Of a stretch of 64,000 bases of DNA, positions 62,008 through 64,000 are shown one piece after another. This stretch comes from Apostichopus japonicus (taxonomy: Eukaryota > Echinodermata > Holothuroidea > Aspidochirotida > Stichopodidae): positions 17,399,918 to 17,463,917 of the forward strand of contig NC_092570.1 of assembly GCF_037975245.1 (NCBI RefSeq), given 5' to 3'. A model generated the notes under the pieces. The model had not been told where the DNA came from. It was given only the letters and a program-made list of their open reading frames with translations, and searched no databases. How positions within the stretch are numbered: the first letter of the stretch is position 1; the number at the start of each line of letters is the position of its first letter. A program made the position numbers and the translations under genes.

Positions 62008-63786
62008 GAATGCTCAGAAATTGATACTATGTACAAATTGAGGGTAGTGTTGTCACCAAAGGACATTCAGAAGGTGTCCCTTGAGCAACGTCCAGAGTCT
62101 GTTGAAAACCTTATGGTAACTTTGAAAGTTAAGTTAAGCCTTGAAGGCAGTTTCACTTTGCAATATGCTGATCCAGACTTTGGCGGTGAGATGGTGAATC
62201 TAACTAATGCAAATGATTTACCAGAGAGATGTGCATCTGTCCAAGTGATATACACTGAAATTGCTGAAGATCAGTGCTATCAGAGTAGTACACCCTCACT
62301 GTCATCTGTCGGTTCGTTCAGAAGCTCACATGACACTATGAGTGTTAGTTCAAATGATGACATACAGTCGGTAGAAGCCAAACTGAGACAAGGGTGTTGG
62401 CCAGAGGTCTTTCAGGTACCTAAAGTAGGCCCAGAGCTTGAACTGGTTTTTGAAGATGGTAATAGAAAGTATCTGTCAGAAGGAAAGAAGCATCTTGACT
62501 TAAGCAAAGATCACAAAAGTCAGTTCCTTGATGCGATTGCTAACCGCATTTGGGAGGACAAAGCTTATCCAACACACATGGAATACACTGAAGTAGCAAA
62601 AGCAATCATGAGGACCTATCCTTGTTTGGCTGAAAAGGGAAGTTCCTCTGGCTATGATGAAATGCTGAACAGCATCAAATTTAAGATGGGTAATCTTAGA
62701 GCAAAAATGAGAAAGTTGGACTGCATGGAACTAAACGTTAACTCAAGGAAGCGCTCCTACCCTGGAACGTCTTCATCAAAACACAACAAACCAAAGAGAG
62801 CAGAAATAAATTACTTACCAGACATTCCAATTGGAGAAGATGCAACAAGTATGGAGTCTTATTGAGAAAACTTTTGCACAGAAGTTCAAAAGAGAAACAG
62901 GGACATGGACAAGATTTTAAAAATGATGATAAGGACCTATGCATACCGTAGACAGGACCTGGTCTTAAATGCGCCAGCCGTCAGCGAAATGGTCGAAAGA
63001 TGCCCGCCTTATTTCTTCCCAGTGAAGTAAGTTCCTTAATTGTTCATTAATTGATTGGGGGTGCTGTCTCCTTCACTAAAATTGGACATTTTGTTTTGTA
63101 TTTTTCATGATATAGTAGCTGCAGTGTATAATGAGTAGTAAAAGTAATCACAGTGGGTGATTAGTGTTATAGATGTTTTATTTCTTATGTATAAAATTTT
63201 GGTAAAATACAGAAAAAAAGAGATACAAAGTATGTGGTCTAATATGGTGCAGCTCAGGGTGATCTGATCAGTAATTAGCATTTTAAGCATTTTTTAGCAT
63301 TAGTAATTAGTATTTTTTAACCCATGGATGTCAGTCACCATTACTTATTTTGTTTGTCACTAATATCTGCACTAAATACCTGTAAAATTAGTTTATAAGT
63401 GTATATTATATATGGTCTTACCTGGGATTCCGATTGGCAGTTGACTACCATTGACACATGCACTTACAAGTTGCATTTATACTCTCACCTTGGAAATGGC
63501 TTTCTATAATATTGCTACCTGGCAAAAGGGAGCCATCTTCTTTTCATGGGGCAAACTTAACTAAATATTGTTTTCTACATTTCTCATTTTATTCTTTCAG
63601 TTGAAGGCTGAGTTTTCAAGGTTAAGCAACTATGCTCTGGACAGCAGTTTCTTTTCTTCACTAGACCAACACCTTGACAGAATGGTGGAAATATTGTCAA
63701 CCAGACAAAAGTTTCAGAACTTGTTTCACTTTGAGACAGGGGTAGGCTATATAACTCATTCTGTAGTGTATGGTATGATCAGATAA
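62008..63786 (+). pseudogene. PB1/SAM-type multicopy element protein, with in-frame TGA
   Basis: An exon opens after an acceptor at 62006-62007 with ATG at 62029. Residues 1-78 (SLEGSFTLQYADPDFGGEMV) form a PB1-like region. After a serine-rich linker comes FQVPKVGPELELVFEDGNR, then DKAYPTHMEYTEVAKAIM, CLAEKGSSSGYDEM, FKMGNLRAKMRKL and KPKRAEINYLPD. The frame meets TGA at 62863-62865 but continues in the same frame with family-like sequence (EVQKRNRDMDKILKMM, YRRQDLVLNAPAVSEMVERC) to a donor at 63021 or 63026. An exon at 63601-63786 continues LKAEFSRLSNYALDSSFFSS. Only the 63021 donor keeps the frame across that junction. The family is multicopy in fish and invertebrates, often labelled SAMD3-like; I do not know its biochemical role. 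It is probably a decayed copy. Confidence 0.7.
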
Positions 63787-64000
63787 TACAAGAGCTCATT
63801 CATCTATATTCTTGTTTTAGCAATACTTAAAATACAGAAAATAAGAGTACATACTTTTTATTAGAAATTACCTTGTGACAATTTAACAGTTACATTTTGC
63901 ATTGTGTGTACAATATTACATGCAAAACTAGCATAAAGGTATGCTGTATTTGCCCCAAATATACCAGAAATTCAAATATGGTTACATTTGGTAGCATAAA
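63787..64000. other. Window end, no feature
   Basis: AT-rich sequence after the last element exon. The terminal repeat of the element, if present, would lie beyond the window. Confidence 0.4.

Overview
The window is animal nuclear DNA: split genes with GT-AG introns, tRNA-derived SINEs, LINE fragments and many small TIR transposons. RNF7, TNF-family ligands, SLC7 light chains and multicopy SAM/PB1-type element proteins together suggest a marine invertebrate deuterostome, most likely an echinoderm and perhaps a sea cucumber. The species is an inference; no sequence here fixes it.

Layout. Positions 2843-18046 (+) hold two tandem TNF-superfamily ligand genes. Each has six exons with the same phase pattern, an N-terminal membrane anchor, a polybasic furin-type site in exon 3 and a TNF homology domain in exons 4-6. 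Positions 20289-22130 (-) hold a complete three-exon RNF7/RBX2 gene for the RING subunit of cullin-5 ligases. A decayed LINE lies at 26.4-27.6 kb (-). Positions 28314-43482 (+) hold a complete eight-exon SLC7 amino-acid transporter light chain. Positions 51639-59948 (+) hold its tandem paralogue, for which seven exons are found and the last is not. Positions 61.4-63.8 kb hold two decayed reading frames of a multicopy element protein pair, each with an in-frame stop.

How the genes relate. The TNF ligands and the transporters are each a local tandem duplication followed by divergence. Both transporters keep the extracellular cysteine that bonds to the SLC3 heavy chain. The second has an altered TM1 substrate motif and an altered TM6 gate. 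RNF7 works alone as an E3 subunit.

Mobile DNA dominates the intergenic and intronic space. Several elements can be delimited to the base because target-site duplications are intact: hAT-type elements at 9729-10370, 11936-12387, 41362-43067 and 60566-61008 (8-bp duplications), an 8-bp-duplication MITE at 36815-37178, and a MULE-like element at 50394-51145 (10-bp duplication). A 3-kb TIR-bounded element at 45913-48896 carries its own small two-exon gene related to the decayed element proteins at 61-64 kb.

The most unusual signal is a set of 28-35-bp palindromes that begin CA and end TG, or nearly so, with arms such as CAGGGAGTTGTTATG or CATGGAGGTAAA. Four are flanked by perfect 7-bp direct repeats, a fifth shorter relative also is, and two more have imperfect ones. 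They behave like mobile elements reduced to two joined inverted repeats, and most sit in introns of the two SLC7 genes.
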